Positions 12,101-23,400 of a stretch of DNA of 64,000 nt are shown here, in pieces. The first letter of the stretch is position 1, and each line of letters starts with the position of its first letter. The translations under genes and the position numbers were made by a program. The notes beneath the pieces were generated by a model. The model was not told the origin of the DNA. It ran no database searches and was given only the letters and a program-made list of their open reading frames with translations. Source of the stretch: Branchinecta lynchi (taxonomy: Eukaryota; Arthropoda; Branchiopoda; Anostraca; Branchinectidae). The stretch is from NCBI GenBank assembly GCA_023053575.1, contig JAKZAP010000173.1, positions 1 through 64,000 on the forward strand. The letters are read 5' to 3'.

Positions 12101-14649
12101 ACAAACCTTATGGGAAAACAAACCTTGTGGGAAAACAAACCTTATGGGAAAACAAACCTTGTGGGAAAACAAACCTTGTGGGAAAACAAACCTTGTGAGA
12201 AAACAAACCTTGTGGGGAAACAAACCTAGTGGGAAAACAAAACTTGTGAGAAAACAAAACTTGTGGGGAAACAAACCTTGCGGGAAAACTAACCTTGTGG
12301 GAAAACAAACCTTGCGGGAAAACCATCCTTGTGGGAAAACCAACCTTGTGGGGAAACAAACTTTTCGGGAAAACCAACCTTGTGAGAAAACAAACCTTGT
12401 GGGAAAACCAACCTTATGGGGAAAGCAACCCTGCGGGAAAACCAACCTTGTGGGAAAACCAACCTTTTGGGAAAGCGAACCTTTTGGGAAAAACAACACA
12501 GTGGGAAAACAAACCTAGTGGGAAAACAAAAGTTGTGAGAAAACAATCCTTTCGGGAAACCAACCTTGTGGGAAAACAAACCTTATGGGAAAACAAACCT
12601 TGTGGGAAAACAAACCTTATGGGAAAACAAACCTTGTGGGAAAACAAACCTTGTGGGAAAACAAACCTTGTGAGAAAACAAACCTTGTGGGGAAACAAAC
12701 CTAGTGGGAAAACAAACCTTGTGAGAAAACAAACCTTGTGGGGAAACAAACCTTTCGGGAAAACCAACCTTGTGGGAAAACAAACCTTGTGGGAAAACAA
12801 ACCTTGTGGGAAAAGAAACCTTGTGGGAAAACAAACCTTGTGGGAAAACAAACCCTGTGAGAAAACAAACCTTGTGGGGAAACAAACCTAATGGGAAAAC
12901 AAACCTTGTGAGAAAACAAACCTTGTGGGAAAACCAACCTTATGGGAAAAAAAACCTAGTGGGAAAACAAACCTTGTGGGGAAACAAACCGTTCGGGAAA
13001 ACCAACCTTTTGGGAAAACAAACCTTGTGGGAAAACAAACCTTGTGGGAAAACGAACCTTGTGGGAAAACAAACCTTGTGGGAAAACCAACCTCATGGGG
13101 AAAGCAACCCTGCGGGAAAACCAACCTTGTGGGAAAACCAACCTTTTGGGAAAGCGAACCTTTTGGGAAAAACAACACAGTGGGAAAACAAACCTATTGG
13201 GAAAACAAAAGTTGTGAGAAAACAATCCTTGTGGGAAAACAAACCTTGTGGGGAAACAAACCTTTCGGGAAAACCAACCTTGTGGGAAAACAAACCTTAT
13301 GGGAAAACAAACCTTGTGGGAAAACAAACCTTATGGGAAAACAAACCTTGTGGGAAAACAAACCTTGTGGGAAAACAAACTTTGTGAGAAAACAAACCTT
13401 GTGGGGAAACAAACCTAGTGGGAAAACAAACCTTGTGAGAAAACAAACCTTGTGGGGAAACAAACCTTGCGGGAAAACCAACCTTGGGGGAAAACAAAGC
13501 TTGTGGGAAATCAAACCTTGTGGGAAAACTAACCTCGTGGGAAAAACAACCTAGTGGGAAAACAAACCTTGTGGGAAAACAAACCTTGTGGGAAAACAAA
13601 CCTTGTGGGAAAACAAACCTTGTGAGAAAACAAACCTTGTGGGGAAACAAACCTAGTGGGAAAACAAACCTTCTGAGAAAACAAACCTTGTGGGAAAACC
13701 AACCTTATGGGAAAACAAACGTAGTGGGAAAACAAACCTTGTGGGGAAACAAACCTTTCGGGAAAACCCCAAGGTTGGTTTTCCCGCAGGGTTGCTTTCC
13801 CCATAAGGTTGGTTTTCCCACAAGGTTTGTTTTCTCACAAGGTTTGTTTTCCCACTAGGTTGTTTTTCCCACGAGGTTGGTTTTCCCACAAGGTTTGATT
13901 TCCCACAAGCTTTGTTTTCCCCCAAGGTTGGTTTTCCCGCAAGGTTGATTTTCCCACAAGATTTTTTTTCCCACTGTGTTGGTTTTCCCAAAAGGTTCGC
14001 TTTCCCGCAAGGTTGGTTTTCCCACAAGCTTTGTTTCCCCACAAGGTTTGTTTTCCCATAAGGTTTGTTTTCCCACAAGGTTCGTTTTCCCACAAGGTTT
14101 GTTTTCCCAAAAGGTTTGTTTTCCCACAAGGTTGGTTTTCCCGAAAGGTTTGTTTCCCCACAAGGTTGGTTTTCCCACAAGGTTGGTTTTCCCGCAGGGT
14201 TTGTTTTCCCACAAGGTTAGTTTTCCCGCAAGGTTTGTTTCCCCACAAGGTTTGTTTTCCCACAAGGTTTGTTTTCCCACTGTGTTGGTTTTCCCAAAAG
14301 GTTCGCTTTCCCACAAGGTTGGTTTTCCCACAAGGTTGGTTTTCCCACAAGGTTGGTTTTCCCGCAGGGTTGCTTTCCCCATGAGGTTGGTTTTCCCACA
14401 AGGTTTGTTTTCTCACAAGGTTTGTTTTCCCACTAGGTTGTTTTTCCCACTAGGTTGGTTTTCCCACAAGGTTTGTTTTCCCACAAGCTTTGTTTTCCCC
14501 AAAGGTTGGTTTTCCCGCAGGGTTTGTTTTCCCACAAGGTTAGTTTTCCCGCAAGGTTTGTTTCCCCACAAGGTTTGTTTTCCCACAAGGTTTGTTTTCC
14601 CACTATGTTGGTTTTCCCAAAAGGTTCGCTTTACCACAAGGTTGGTTTT

Positions 14650-17400
14650 CCCACAAGGTTGGTTTTCCCACTAGGTTGTTTTCCCACTAGGTTGGTTTTC
14701 CGAAAAGGTTTGTTTTCCCACAAGCTTTGTTTTCCCCCAAGGTTGGTTTTCCCGCAAGCTTGGTTTACCCAAAAGGTTTGTTTTCCCACTGTGTTGGTTT
14801 TCCCAAAAGGTTCTCTTTCCCAAAAGGTTCGATTTCCCGCAAGGTTGGTTTTCCCACAAGTTTTGTTTCCCCACAAGGTTTGTTTTCCCACAAGGTTTGT
14901 TTTCCCACAAGGTTGGTTTTTCCGAAAGGTTTGTTTCCCCACAAGGTTGGTTTTCCCACAAGGTTGGTTTTCCCGCAGGGTTTGTTTTCCCACAAGGTTA
15001 GTTTTCCCTTAAGGTTTGTTTCCACACAAGGTTTGTTTTCCCACAAGGTTTGTATTCCCACAAGGTTGGTTTTCCCGAAAGGTTTGTTTCCCCACAAGGT
15101 TGGTTTTCCCACAAGGTTGGTTTTCCCGCAGGGTTTGTTTTCCCACAAGGTTAGTTTTCCCGCAAGGTTTGTTTCCCCACAAGGTTTGTTTTCCCACAAG
15201 GTTTGTTTTCCCACTGTGTTGGTTTTCCCAAAAGGTTCGCTTTCCCACAAGGTTGTTTTTCCCACAAGGTTTGTTTTCCCACAAGGTTAGTTTTCCCACA
15301 AGGTTTGTTTCCCCACAAGGTTTGTTTCCCCACAAGGTTTGTTTTCCCACAAGGTTTGTTTTCCCCCAAGGTTGGTTTTCCCGCAAGGTTGGTTTTCCCA
15401 CAAGGTTTGTTTTCCCACTGTGTTGGTTTTCCCAAAAGGTTCGCTTTCCCACAAGGTTGGTTTTCCCACAAGGTTGGTTTTCCCGCAGGGTTGCTTTCCC
15501 CATAAGGTTTGTTTTCCCACTAGGTTGTGTTTCCCACTAGGTTGGTCTTCCCACAAGGTTTGTTTTCCCACAAGCTTTGTTTTCCCCCAAGGTTGGTTTT
15601 CCCGCAAGGTTGGTTTTCCCACAAGGTTTGTTTTCCCACAAGCTTTGTTTTCCCCCAAGGTTGGTTTTCCCGCAAGGTTGGTTTTCCCACAAGGTTTGTT
15701 TTCCCACTTTGTTGGTTTTCCCAAAAGGTTCGCTTTCCCACAAGGTTTGTTTTCCCACAAGGTTTGTTTTCCCACTAGGTTGGTTTTCCCGAAAGGTTTG
15801 TTTCCCCACAAGGTTGGTTTTCCCACAAGGTTGGTTTTCCCGCAGGGTTTGTTTTCCCACAAGGTTAGTTTTCCCGTAAGGTTTGTTTCCCCACAAGGTT
15901 TGTTTTCCCACAAGGATTGTTTTCTCACAAATTTTGTTTTCCCACTAGGTTTGTTTCCCCACAAGGTTTGTTTTCCCACAAGGTTTGTTTTCCCCCAAGG
16001 TTGGTTTTCCCGCAAGGTTGGTTTTCCCACAAGGTTTGTTTTCCCACTGTGTTGGTTTTCCCAAAAGGTTCGCTTTCCCACAAGGTTCGTTTTCCCACAA
16101 GGTTGGTTTTCCCACAAGGTTGGTTTTCCCGCAGGGTTGCTTTCCCCATAAGGTTGGTTTTCCCACAAGGTTTGTTTTCTCACAAGGTTTGTTTTCCCAC
16201 TAGGTTGTTTTTCCCACTAGGTTGGTTTTCCGAAAAGGTTTGTTTTCCCACAAGCTTTGTTTTCCCCCAAGGTTGGTTTTCCCGCAAGGTTGGTTTTCCC
16301 ACAAGGTTTGTTTTCCCACTGTGTTGGTTTTCCCAAAAGGTTCGCTTTCCCGCAAGGCTGGTTTTCACACAAGGTTTGTTTTCCCGAAAGGTTTGTTTCC
16401 CCACAAGGTTGGTTTTCCCACAAGGCTGGTTTTCCCGCAGGGTTTGTTTTCCCACAAGGTTAGTTTTCCCGCAAGGTTTGTTTTCCCACAAGGTTAGTTT
16501 TCCCACAAGGTTTGTTTCCCCACAAGGTTTGTTTCCCCACAAGGTTTGTTTTCCCACAAGGATTGTTTTCTCACAAGGTTTGTTTTCCCACTGTGTTGGT
16601 TTTCCCAAAAGGTTCGCTTTCCCGCAAGGTTCGCTTTCCCACAAGGTTTGTTTTCCCACAAGCTTTGTTTTCCCAGAAGGTTGGTTTTCCCGCAAGGTTG
16701 GTTTTCCCACAAGGTTTGTTTTCCCACTTTGTTGGTTTTCCCAAAAGGTTCGCTTTCCCGCAAGGTTGGTTTTCCCACAAGGTTTGTTTCCCCACAAGGT
16801 TTGTTTTCCCACAAGGTTTGTTTTCCCACAAGGTTGGTTTTCCCGAAAGGTTTGTTTCCCCACAAGGTTTGTTTTCCCACAAGGTTGGTTTTCCCGCAGG
16901 GTTTGTTTTCCCACAAGGTTAGTTTTCCCGCAAGGTTTGTTTCCCCACAAGGTTTGTTTTCCCACAAGGATTGTTTTCTCACAAGGTTTGTTTTCCCACT
17001 AGGTTTGTTTCCCCACAAGGTTTGTTTTCCCACAAGGTTTGTTTTCCCCCAAGGTTGGTTTTCCCGCAAGGTTGGTTTTCCCACAAGGTTTGTTTTCCCA
17101 TTGTGTTGGTTTTCCCAAAAGGTTCGCTTTCCCGCAAGGTTGGTTTTCCCCCAAGGTTGGTTTTTCCGCAGGGTTTGTTTTCCCACAAGGTTAGTTTTCC
17201 CGCAAGGTTTGTTTCCCCACAAGATTTGTTTTCCCACAAGGTTTGTTTTCCCACTGTGTTGGTTTTCCCAAAAGGTTCGCTTTCCCACAAGGTTGGTTTT
17301 CCCATAAGGTTGGTTTTCCCACAAGGTTGGTTTTCCCGCAGGGTTGCTTTCCCCATAAGGTTGGTTTTCCCACAAGGTTTGTTTTCTCACAAGGTTTGTT
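14650..17400 (-). repeat. Early copy of the 2,976-bp higher-order repeat
   Basis: Matches the HOR at 23400-26376 at offsets of 8,755 bp (14765-15500), 8,721 bp (about 15917-16300) and 8,772 bp near 17200. The changes are whole monomers (two and three). It overlaps the first copy of the 2,635-bp duplication, so it belongs to the same HOR family as 23400-31757 with intervening rearrangement. Confidence 0.7.
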
Positions 17401-18698
17401 TTCCCACTAGGTGTTTTTTTCACACTAGGTTGGTTTTCCCACAAGGTTTGTTTTCCCACAAGCTTTGTTTTCCCCCAAGGTTGTTTTTCCCACTAGGTTG
17501 GTTTTCCCACAAGGTTTGTTTTCCCACAAGCTTTGTTTTCCCCCAAGGTTGGTTTTCCCGCAAGGTTGGTTTACCCACAAGGTTTGTTTTCCCACTGTGT
17601 TGGTTTTCCCGAAAGGTTCGCTTTCCCGCAAGGTTGGTTTTCCCACAAGGTTTGTTTCCCCACAAGGTTTGTTTTCCCACAAGGTTTGTTTTCCCACAAG
17701 GTTGGTTTTCCCGAAAGGTTTGTTTCCCCACAAGGTTGGTTTTCCCACAAGGTTGGTTTTCCCGCAGGGTTTGTTTTCCCACAAGGTTAGTTTTCCCGCA
17801 AGGTTTGTTTCCCCACAAGGTTTGTTTTCCCACAAGGTTTGTTTTCCCACTGTTTTGGTTTTCCCAAAAGGTTCGCTTTCCCAAAAGGTTGGTTTTCCCA
17901 CAAGGTTGGTTTTCCCACAAGGTTGGTTTTCCCGCAGGGTTGCTTTCCCCATAAGGTTGGTTTTCCCAAAAGGTTCGCTTTCCCGCAAGGCGGGTTTTCC
18001 CACAAGGTTTGTTTCCCCACAATGTTTGTTTTCTCACAAGGTTTGTTTTCCCACAAGGTTGGTTTTCCCGAAAGGTTTGTTTCCCCACAAGGTTGGTTTT
18101 CCCACAAGGCTGGTTTTCCCGCAGGGTTTGTTTTCCCACAAGGTTAGTTTTCCCGCAAGGTTTGTTTTCCCAAAAGGTTAGTTTTCCCACAAGGTTTGTT
18201 TCCCCACAAGGTTTGTTTCCCCACAAGGTTTGTTTTCCCACAAGGATCGTTTTCTCACAAGGTTTTTTTTCCCACTGTGTTGGTTTTCCCAAGAGGTTCG
18301 CTTTCCCGCAAGGTTCGTTTTCCCGCAAGGTTGGTTTTCCCACAAGGTTTGTTTTCTCACAAGGTTTGTGTTCCCACTAGGTTTGTTTCCCCACAAGGTT
18401 TGTTTTCTCACAAGGTTTTTTTTCCCACAAGGTTTGTTTTCCCACAAGGTTTGTTTTCCCACAAGGTTTGTTTTGCCACAAGGTTGGTTTTCCAGAAAGG
18501 TTTGTTTCCCCACAAGGTTGGTTTTCCCACAAGGTTTGTTTTCCCGCAGGGTTTGTTTTCCCACAAGGTTAGTTTTCCCGCAAGGTTTGTTTTCCCACAA
18601 GGTTAGTTTTCCCACAAGGTTTGTTTCCCCACAAGGTTTGTTTCCCCACAAGGTTTGTTTTCCCACAAGGATTGTTTTCCCACAAGGTTTGTTTTCCC
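16160..18698 (-). repeat. 2,635-bp tandem duplication, copy 1
   Basis: Matches 18745-21332. The offset is 2,585 bp near 16220-16300, 2,636 bp near 16510-16960 and 2,634 bp from 17420 to the end. The 51-bp step is three monomers. The copies share the rare GTG-T7-CAC monomer (17411 and 20045) and the CACTGTTTTGG variant. Confidence 0.8.
17411..17425 (-). repeat. GTG-T7-CAC monomer, copy 1
   Basis: GTGTTTTTTTCACAC lies between two CACTAGG monomers; GTG and CAC are complementary around seven T. It is one per HOR in the middle domain. Confidence 0.9.
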
Positions 18699-18744
18699 AC
18701 AAGGTTGGTTTTCCCGCAGGGTTGCTTTCCCCATAAGGTTGGTT

Positions 18745-21332
18745 TTCCCACAAGGTTTGTTTTCTCACAAGGTTTGTTTTCCCACTAGGTTGTTTTTCCC
18801 ACTAGGTTGGTTTTCCGAAAAGGTTTGTTTTCCCACAAGCTTTGTTTTCCCCCAAGGTTGGTTTTCCCGCAAGGTTGGTTTTCCCACAAGGTTTGTTTTC
18901 CCACTGTGTTGGTTTTCCCAAAAGGTTCGCTTTCCCGCAAGGCTGGTTTTCACACAAGGTTTGTTTCCCCACAATGTTTGTTTTCTCACAAGGTTTGTTT
19001 TCCCACAAGGTTGGTTTTCCCGAAAGGTTTGTTTCCCCACAAGGTTGGTTTTCCCACAAGGCTGGTTTTCCCGCAGGGTTTGTTTTCCCACAAGGTTAGT
19101 TTTCCCGCAAGGTTTGTTTTCCCACAAGGTTAGTTTTCCCACAAGGTTTGTTTCCCCACAAGGTTTGTTTCCCCACAAGGTTTGTTTTCCCACAAGGATT
19201 GTTTTCTCACAAGGTTTGTTTTCCCACTGTGTTGGTTTTCCCAAAAGGTTCGCTTTCCCGCAAGGTTCGCTTTCCCACAAGGTTTGTTTTCCCACAAGCT
19301 TTGTTTTCCCAGAAGGTTGGTTTTCCCGCAAGGTTGGTTTTCCCACAAGGTTTGTTTTCCCACTTTGTTGGTTTTCCCAAAAGGTTCGCTTTCCCGCAAG
19401 GTTGGTTTTCCCACAAGGTTTGTTTCCCCACAAGGTTTGTTTTCCCACAAGGTTTGTTTTCCCACAAGGTTGGTTTTCCCGAAAGGTTTGTTTCCCCACA
19501 AGGTTTGTTTTCCCACAAGGTTGGTTTTCCCGCAGGGTTTGTTTTCCCACAAGGTTAGTTTTCCCGCAAGGTTTGTTTCCCCACAAGGTTTGTTTTCCCA
19601 CAAGGATTGTTTTCTCACAAGGTTTGTTTTCCCACTAGGTTTGTTTACACAAGGTTTGTTTTCCCACAAGGTTTGTTTTCCCCCAAGGTTGGTTTTCCCG
19701 CAAGGTTGGTTTTCCCACAAGGTTTGTTTTCCCATTGTGTTGGTTTTCCCAAAAGGTTCGCTTTCCCGCAAGGTTGGTTTTCCCCCAAGGTTGGTTTTTC
19801 CGCAGGGTTTGTTTTCCCACAAGGTTAGTTTTCCCGCAAGGTTTGTTTCCCCACAAGGTTTGTTTTCCCACAAGGTTTGTTTTCCCACTGTGTTGGTTTT
19901 CCCAAAAGGTTCTCTTTCCCACAAGGTTGGTTTTCCCATAAGGTTGGTTTTCCCACAAGGTTGGTTTTCCCGCAGGGTTGCTTTCCCCATAAGGTTGGTT
20001 TTCCCACAAGGTTTGTTTTCTCACAAGGTTTGTTTTCCCACTAGGTGTTTTTTTCGCACTAGGTTGGTTTTCCCACAAGGTTTGTTTTCCCACAAGCTTT
20101 GTTTTCCCCCAAGGTTGTTTTTCCCACTAGGTTGGTTTTCCCACAAGGTTTGTTTTCCCACAAGCTTTGTTTTCCCCCAAGGTTGGTTTTCCCGCAAGGT
20201 TGGTTTACCCACAAGGTTTGTTTTCCCACTGTGTTGGTTTTCCCGAAAGGTTCGCTTTCCCGCAAGGTTGGTTTTCCCACAAGGTTTGTTTCCCCACAAG
20301 GTTTGTTTTCCCACAAGGTTTGTTTTCCCACAAGGTTGGTTTTCCCGAAAGGTTTGTTTCCCCACAAGGTTGGTTTTCCCACAAGGTTGGATTTCCCGCA
20401 GGGTTTGTTTTCCCACAAGGTTAGTTTTCCCGCAAGGTTTGTTTCCCCACAAGGTTTGTTTTCCCACAAGGTTTGTTTTCCCACTGTTTTGGTTTTCCCA
20501 AAAGGTTCGCTTTCCCAAAAGGTTGGTTTTCCCACAAGGTTGGTTTTCCCACAAGGTTGGTTTTCCCGCAGGGTTGCTTTCCCCATAAGGTTGGTTTTCC
20601 CAAAAGGTTCGCTTTCCCGCAAGGCGGGTTTTCCCACAAGGTTTGTTTCCCCACAATGTTTGTTTTCTCACAAGGTTTGTTTTCCCACAAGGTTGGTTTT
20701 TCCGAAAGGTTTGTTTCCCCACAAGGTTGGTTTTCCCACAAGGCTGGTTTTCCCGCAGGGTTTGTTTTCCCACAAGGTTAGTTTTCCCGCAAGGTTTGTT
20801 TTCCCAAAAGGTTAGTTTTCCCACAAGGTTTGTTTCCCCACAAGGTTTGTTTCCCCACAAGGTTTGTTTTCCCACAAGGATCGTTTTCTCACAAGGTTTT
20901 TTTTCCCACTGTGTTGGTTTTCCCAAGAGGTTCGCTTTCCCGCAAGGTTCGTTTTCCCGCAAGGTTGGTTTTCCCACAAGGTTTGTTTTCTCACAAGGTT
21001 TGTGTTCCCACTAGGTTTGTTTCCCCACAAGGTTTGTTTTCTCACAAGGTTTTTTTTCCCACAAGGTTTGTTTTCCCACAAGGTTTGTTTTCCCACAAGG
21101 TTTGTTTTGCCACAAGGTTGGTTTTCCAGAAAGGTTTGTTTCCCCACAAGGTTGGTTTTCCCACAAGGTTTGTTTTCCCGCAGGGTTTGTTTTCCCACAA
21201 GGTTAGTTTTCCCGCAAGGTTTGTTTTCCCACAAGGTTAGTTTTCCCACAAGGTTTGTTTCCCCACAAGGTTTGTTTCCCCACAAGGTTTGTTTTCCCAC
21301 AAGGATTGTTTTCCCACAAGGTTTGTTTTCCC
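18745..21332 (-). repeat. 2,635-bp tandem duplication, copy 2
   Basis: Second copy of 16160-18698. It differs by a few substitutions (for example CACAC to CGCAC at 20055-20059) and a local loss near 19640, where TTTGTTTACACAAGG lacks part of a monomer. It ends near 21332, where one copy reads CACAAGGTTGG and the other CACTGTGTTGG. Confidence 0.8.
20045..20059 (-). repeat. GTG-T7-CAC monomer, copy 2
   Basis: 2,634 bp after copy 1, with one change (CGCAC for CACAC). Confidence 0.9.
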
Positions 21333-23400
21333 ACTGTGTTGGTTTTCCCAAAAGGTTCGCTTTCCCGCAAGGTTGGTTTTCCCACAAGGTTGGTTTTCCC
21401 GCAGGGTTTGTTTCCCCATAAGGTTGGTTTTCCCAAAAGGTTTGTTTTCTCACAAGGATTGTTTTCCCACTAGGTTGGTTTTCCCACAAGGTTTGTTTTC
21501 CCACAAGGTTTGTTTACCCACAAGGTTTGTTTTCCCCCAAGGTTGGTTTTCCCTTAAGGTTGGTTTTCCCATAAGGTTGGTTTTCCCACAAGGTTGGTTT
21601 TCCCGCAAGGTTAGTTTTCCCACAAGGTCTGATTTAACACAATGTTTGTTTTCCCACAAGGTTTGTTTTCCCACAAGGTTGGTTTTCCCGAAAGGTTTGT
21701 TTCCCCACAAGGTTGGTTTTCCCACAAGGTTGGTTTTTCCGCAGGGTTTGTTTTCCCACAAGGTTAGTTTTCCCGCAAGGTTTGTTTCCCCACAAGGTTT
21801 GTTTTCAGACAAGGTTTGTTTTCCCACTGTGTTGGTTTTCCCAAAAGGTTCGCTTTCCCACAAGGTTGGTTTTCCCACAAGGTTGGTTTTTCCACAAGGT
21901 TGGTTTTCCCGCAGGGTTGCTTTCCCCATGAGGTTGGTTTTCCCACAAGGTTTGTTTTTTCACAATGTTTGTTTTCCCACTAGGTTGTTTTTCCCACTAG
22001 GTTGGTTTTCCCACAAGGTTTGTTTTCCCACAAGCTTTGTTTTCCCCCAAGGTTGGTTTTCCCGCAGGGTTTGTTTTCCCACAAGGTTAGTTTTCCCGCA
22101 AGGTTTGTTTCCCCACAAGGTTTGTTTTCCCACAAGGTTTGTTTTCCCACTGTGTTGGTTTTCCCAAAAGGTTCACTTTCCCACAAGGTTGGTTTTCCCA
22201 CAAGGTTGGTTTTCCCACAAGGTTGGTTTTCCCGCAGGGTTGCTTTCCCCATAAGGTTGGTTTTCCCACAAAGTTTGTTTTCCCACAAGGTTTGTTTCCC
22301 CACAAGGTTTGTTTCCCCACAAGGTTTGTTTCCCCACAAGGTTTGTTTCCCCACAAGGTTTGTTTTCCCACAAGGATTGTTTTCTCACAAGGTTTGTTTT
22401 CCCACGAGGTTTGTTTCCCCACAAGGTTGGTTTTCCCACAAGGTTAGTTTTCCCACAAGGTTTGTTTCCCCACAAGGTTTGTTTCCCCACAAGGTTTGTT
22501 TTCCCACAAGGATTGTTTTCTCACAAGGTTTGTTTTCCCACTGTGTTGGTTTTCCCAAGAGGTTCGCTTTCCCGCAAGGTTCGCTTTCCCGCAAGGTTGG
22601 TTTTCCCACAAGGTTTGTTTTCTCACAAGGTTTGTTTTCCCACTAGGTTTGTTTCCCCACAAGGTTTGTTTTCTCACAAGGTTTGTTTTCCCACAAGGTT
22701 TGTTTCCCCACAAGGTTTGTTTTCCCACAAGGTTGGTTTTCCCGAAAGGTTTGTTTCCCCACAAGGTTGGTTTTCCCACAAGGTTGGTTTTCCCGCAGGG
22801 TTTGTTTTCCCACAAGGTTAGTTTTCCCGCAAGGTTTGTTTCCCCACAAGGTTTGTTTTCCCACAAGGTTTGTTTTCCCACTGTGTTGGTTTTCCCAAAA
22901 GGTTCGCTTTCCCAAAAGGTTGGTTTTCCCACAAGGTTGGTTTTCCCACAAGGTTGGTTTTCCCACAGGGTTGCTTTCCCCATAAGGTTGGTTTTCCCAC
23001 AAGGTTGGTTTTCCCGCAGGGTTTGTTTTCCCACAAGGTTAGTTTTCCCACAAGCTTTGTTTCCCCACAAGGTTTGTTTTCCCACAAGGTTTGTTTTCTC
23101 ACAAGGTTTGTTTTCCCACTAGGTTGTTTTTCCCACTAGGTTGGTTTTCCCACAAGGTTTGTTTTCCCACAAGCTTTGTTTTACCCCAAGGTTGGTTTTC
23201 CCGCAGGGTTTGTTTTCCCACAAGGTTAGTTTTCCCGCAAGGTTTGTTTCCCCACAAGGTTTGTTTTCCCACAAGGTTTGTTTTCCCACTGTGTTGGTTT
23301 TCCCAAAAGGTTCGCTTTACCACAAGGTTGGTTTTCCCACAAGGTTGGTTTTCCCGCAGGGTTGCTTTCCCCATAAGGTTGGTTTTCCAACAAGGTTTGT
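21333..23400 (-). repeat. Block of the right-domain repeat type
   Basis: This stretch resembles the right part of the window rather than its neighbours. It holds the leftmost TGATTTAACACAATG landmark (21626), and 22002-22646 matches 39039-39683 and 42150-42794 closely. It therefore interrupts the 2.6-3.0 kb HOR family on either side. Confidence 0.75.
21626..21644 (-). repeat. Landmark divergent monomer, copy 1
   Basis: GGTCTGATTTAACACAATG replaces the expected monomer text and carries TAA, unlike the consensus. It is the only copy left of the polarity switches near 31.8 and 34.4 kb. Confidence 0.9.

Larger units (their letters stand above)
1..13768 (+). repeat. Forward-polarity satellite block 1
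   Basis: All monomers read GGGAAAACAAACCTTGT on the + strand. The block ends abruptly at about 13768, where the text changes from a forward monomer (TTTCGGGAAAACC) to a reverse one (CCAAGGTTGGTTTTCCC) with no intervening unique DNA. It holds an ordered left half (a HOR of 3.6-4.0 kb) and a less ordered right half. Confidence 0.95.
7558..13768 (+). repeat. Less ordered forward satellite
   Basis: The first 300 bp continue the 3.9-kb pattern, after which no copy of the full unit is seen. A looser repeat with an offset of 1,223 bp (72 monomers minus one base) links about 11735-12200 to about 12958-13420; both carry a TATTGGG monomer followed by an AAAAGTT monomer. Single-base indels are more frequent here than in the flanking HORs, for example at 8900 (AGGAAATAAACC) and 9073. 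Confidence 0.75.

Noticed and set aside
17408..17430. Rho-independent terminator at GTG-T7-CAC
   Set aside because: The stem is only three base pairs, the T run is the loop instead of following a stem, and there is no gene upstream.
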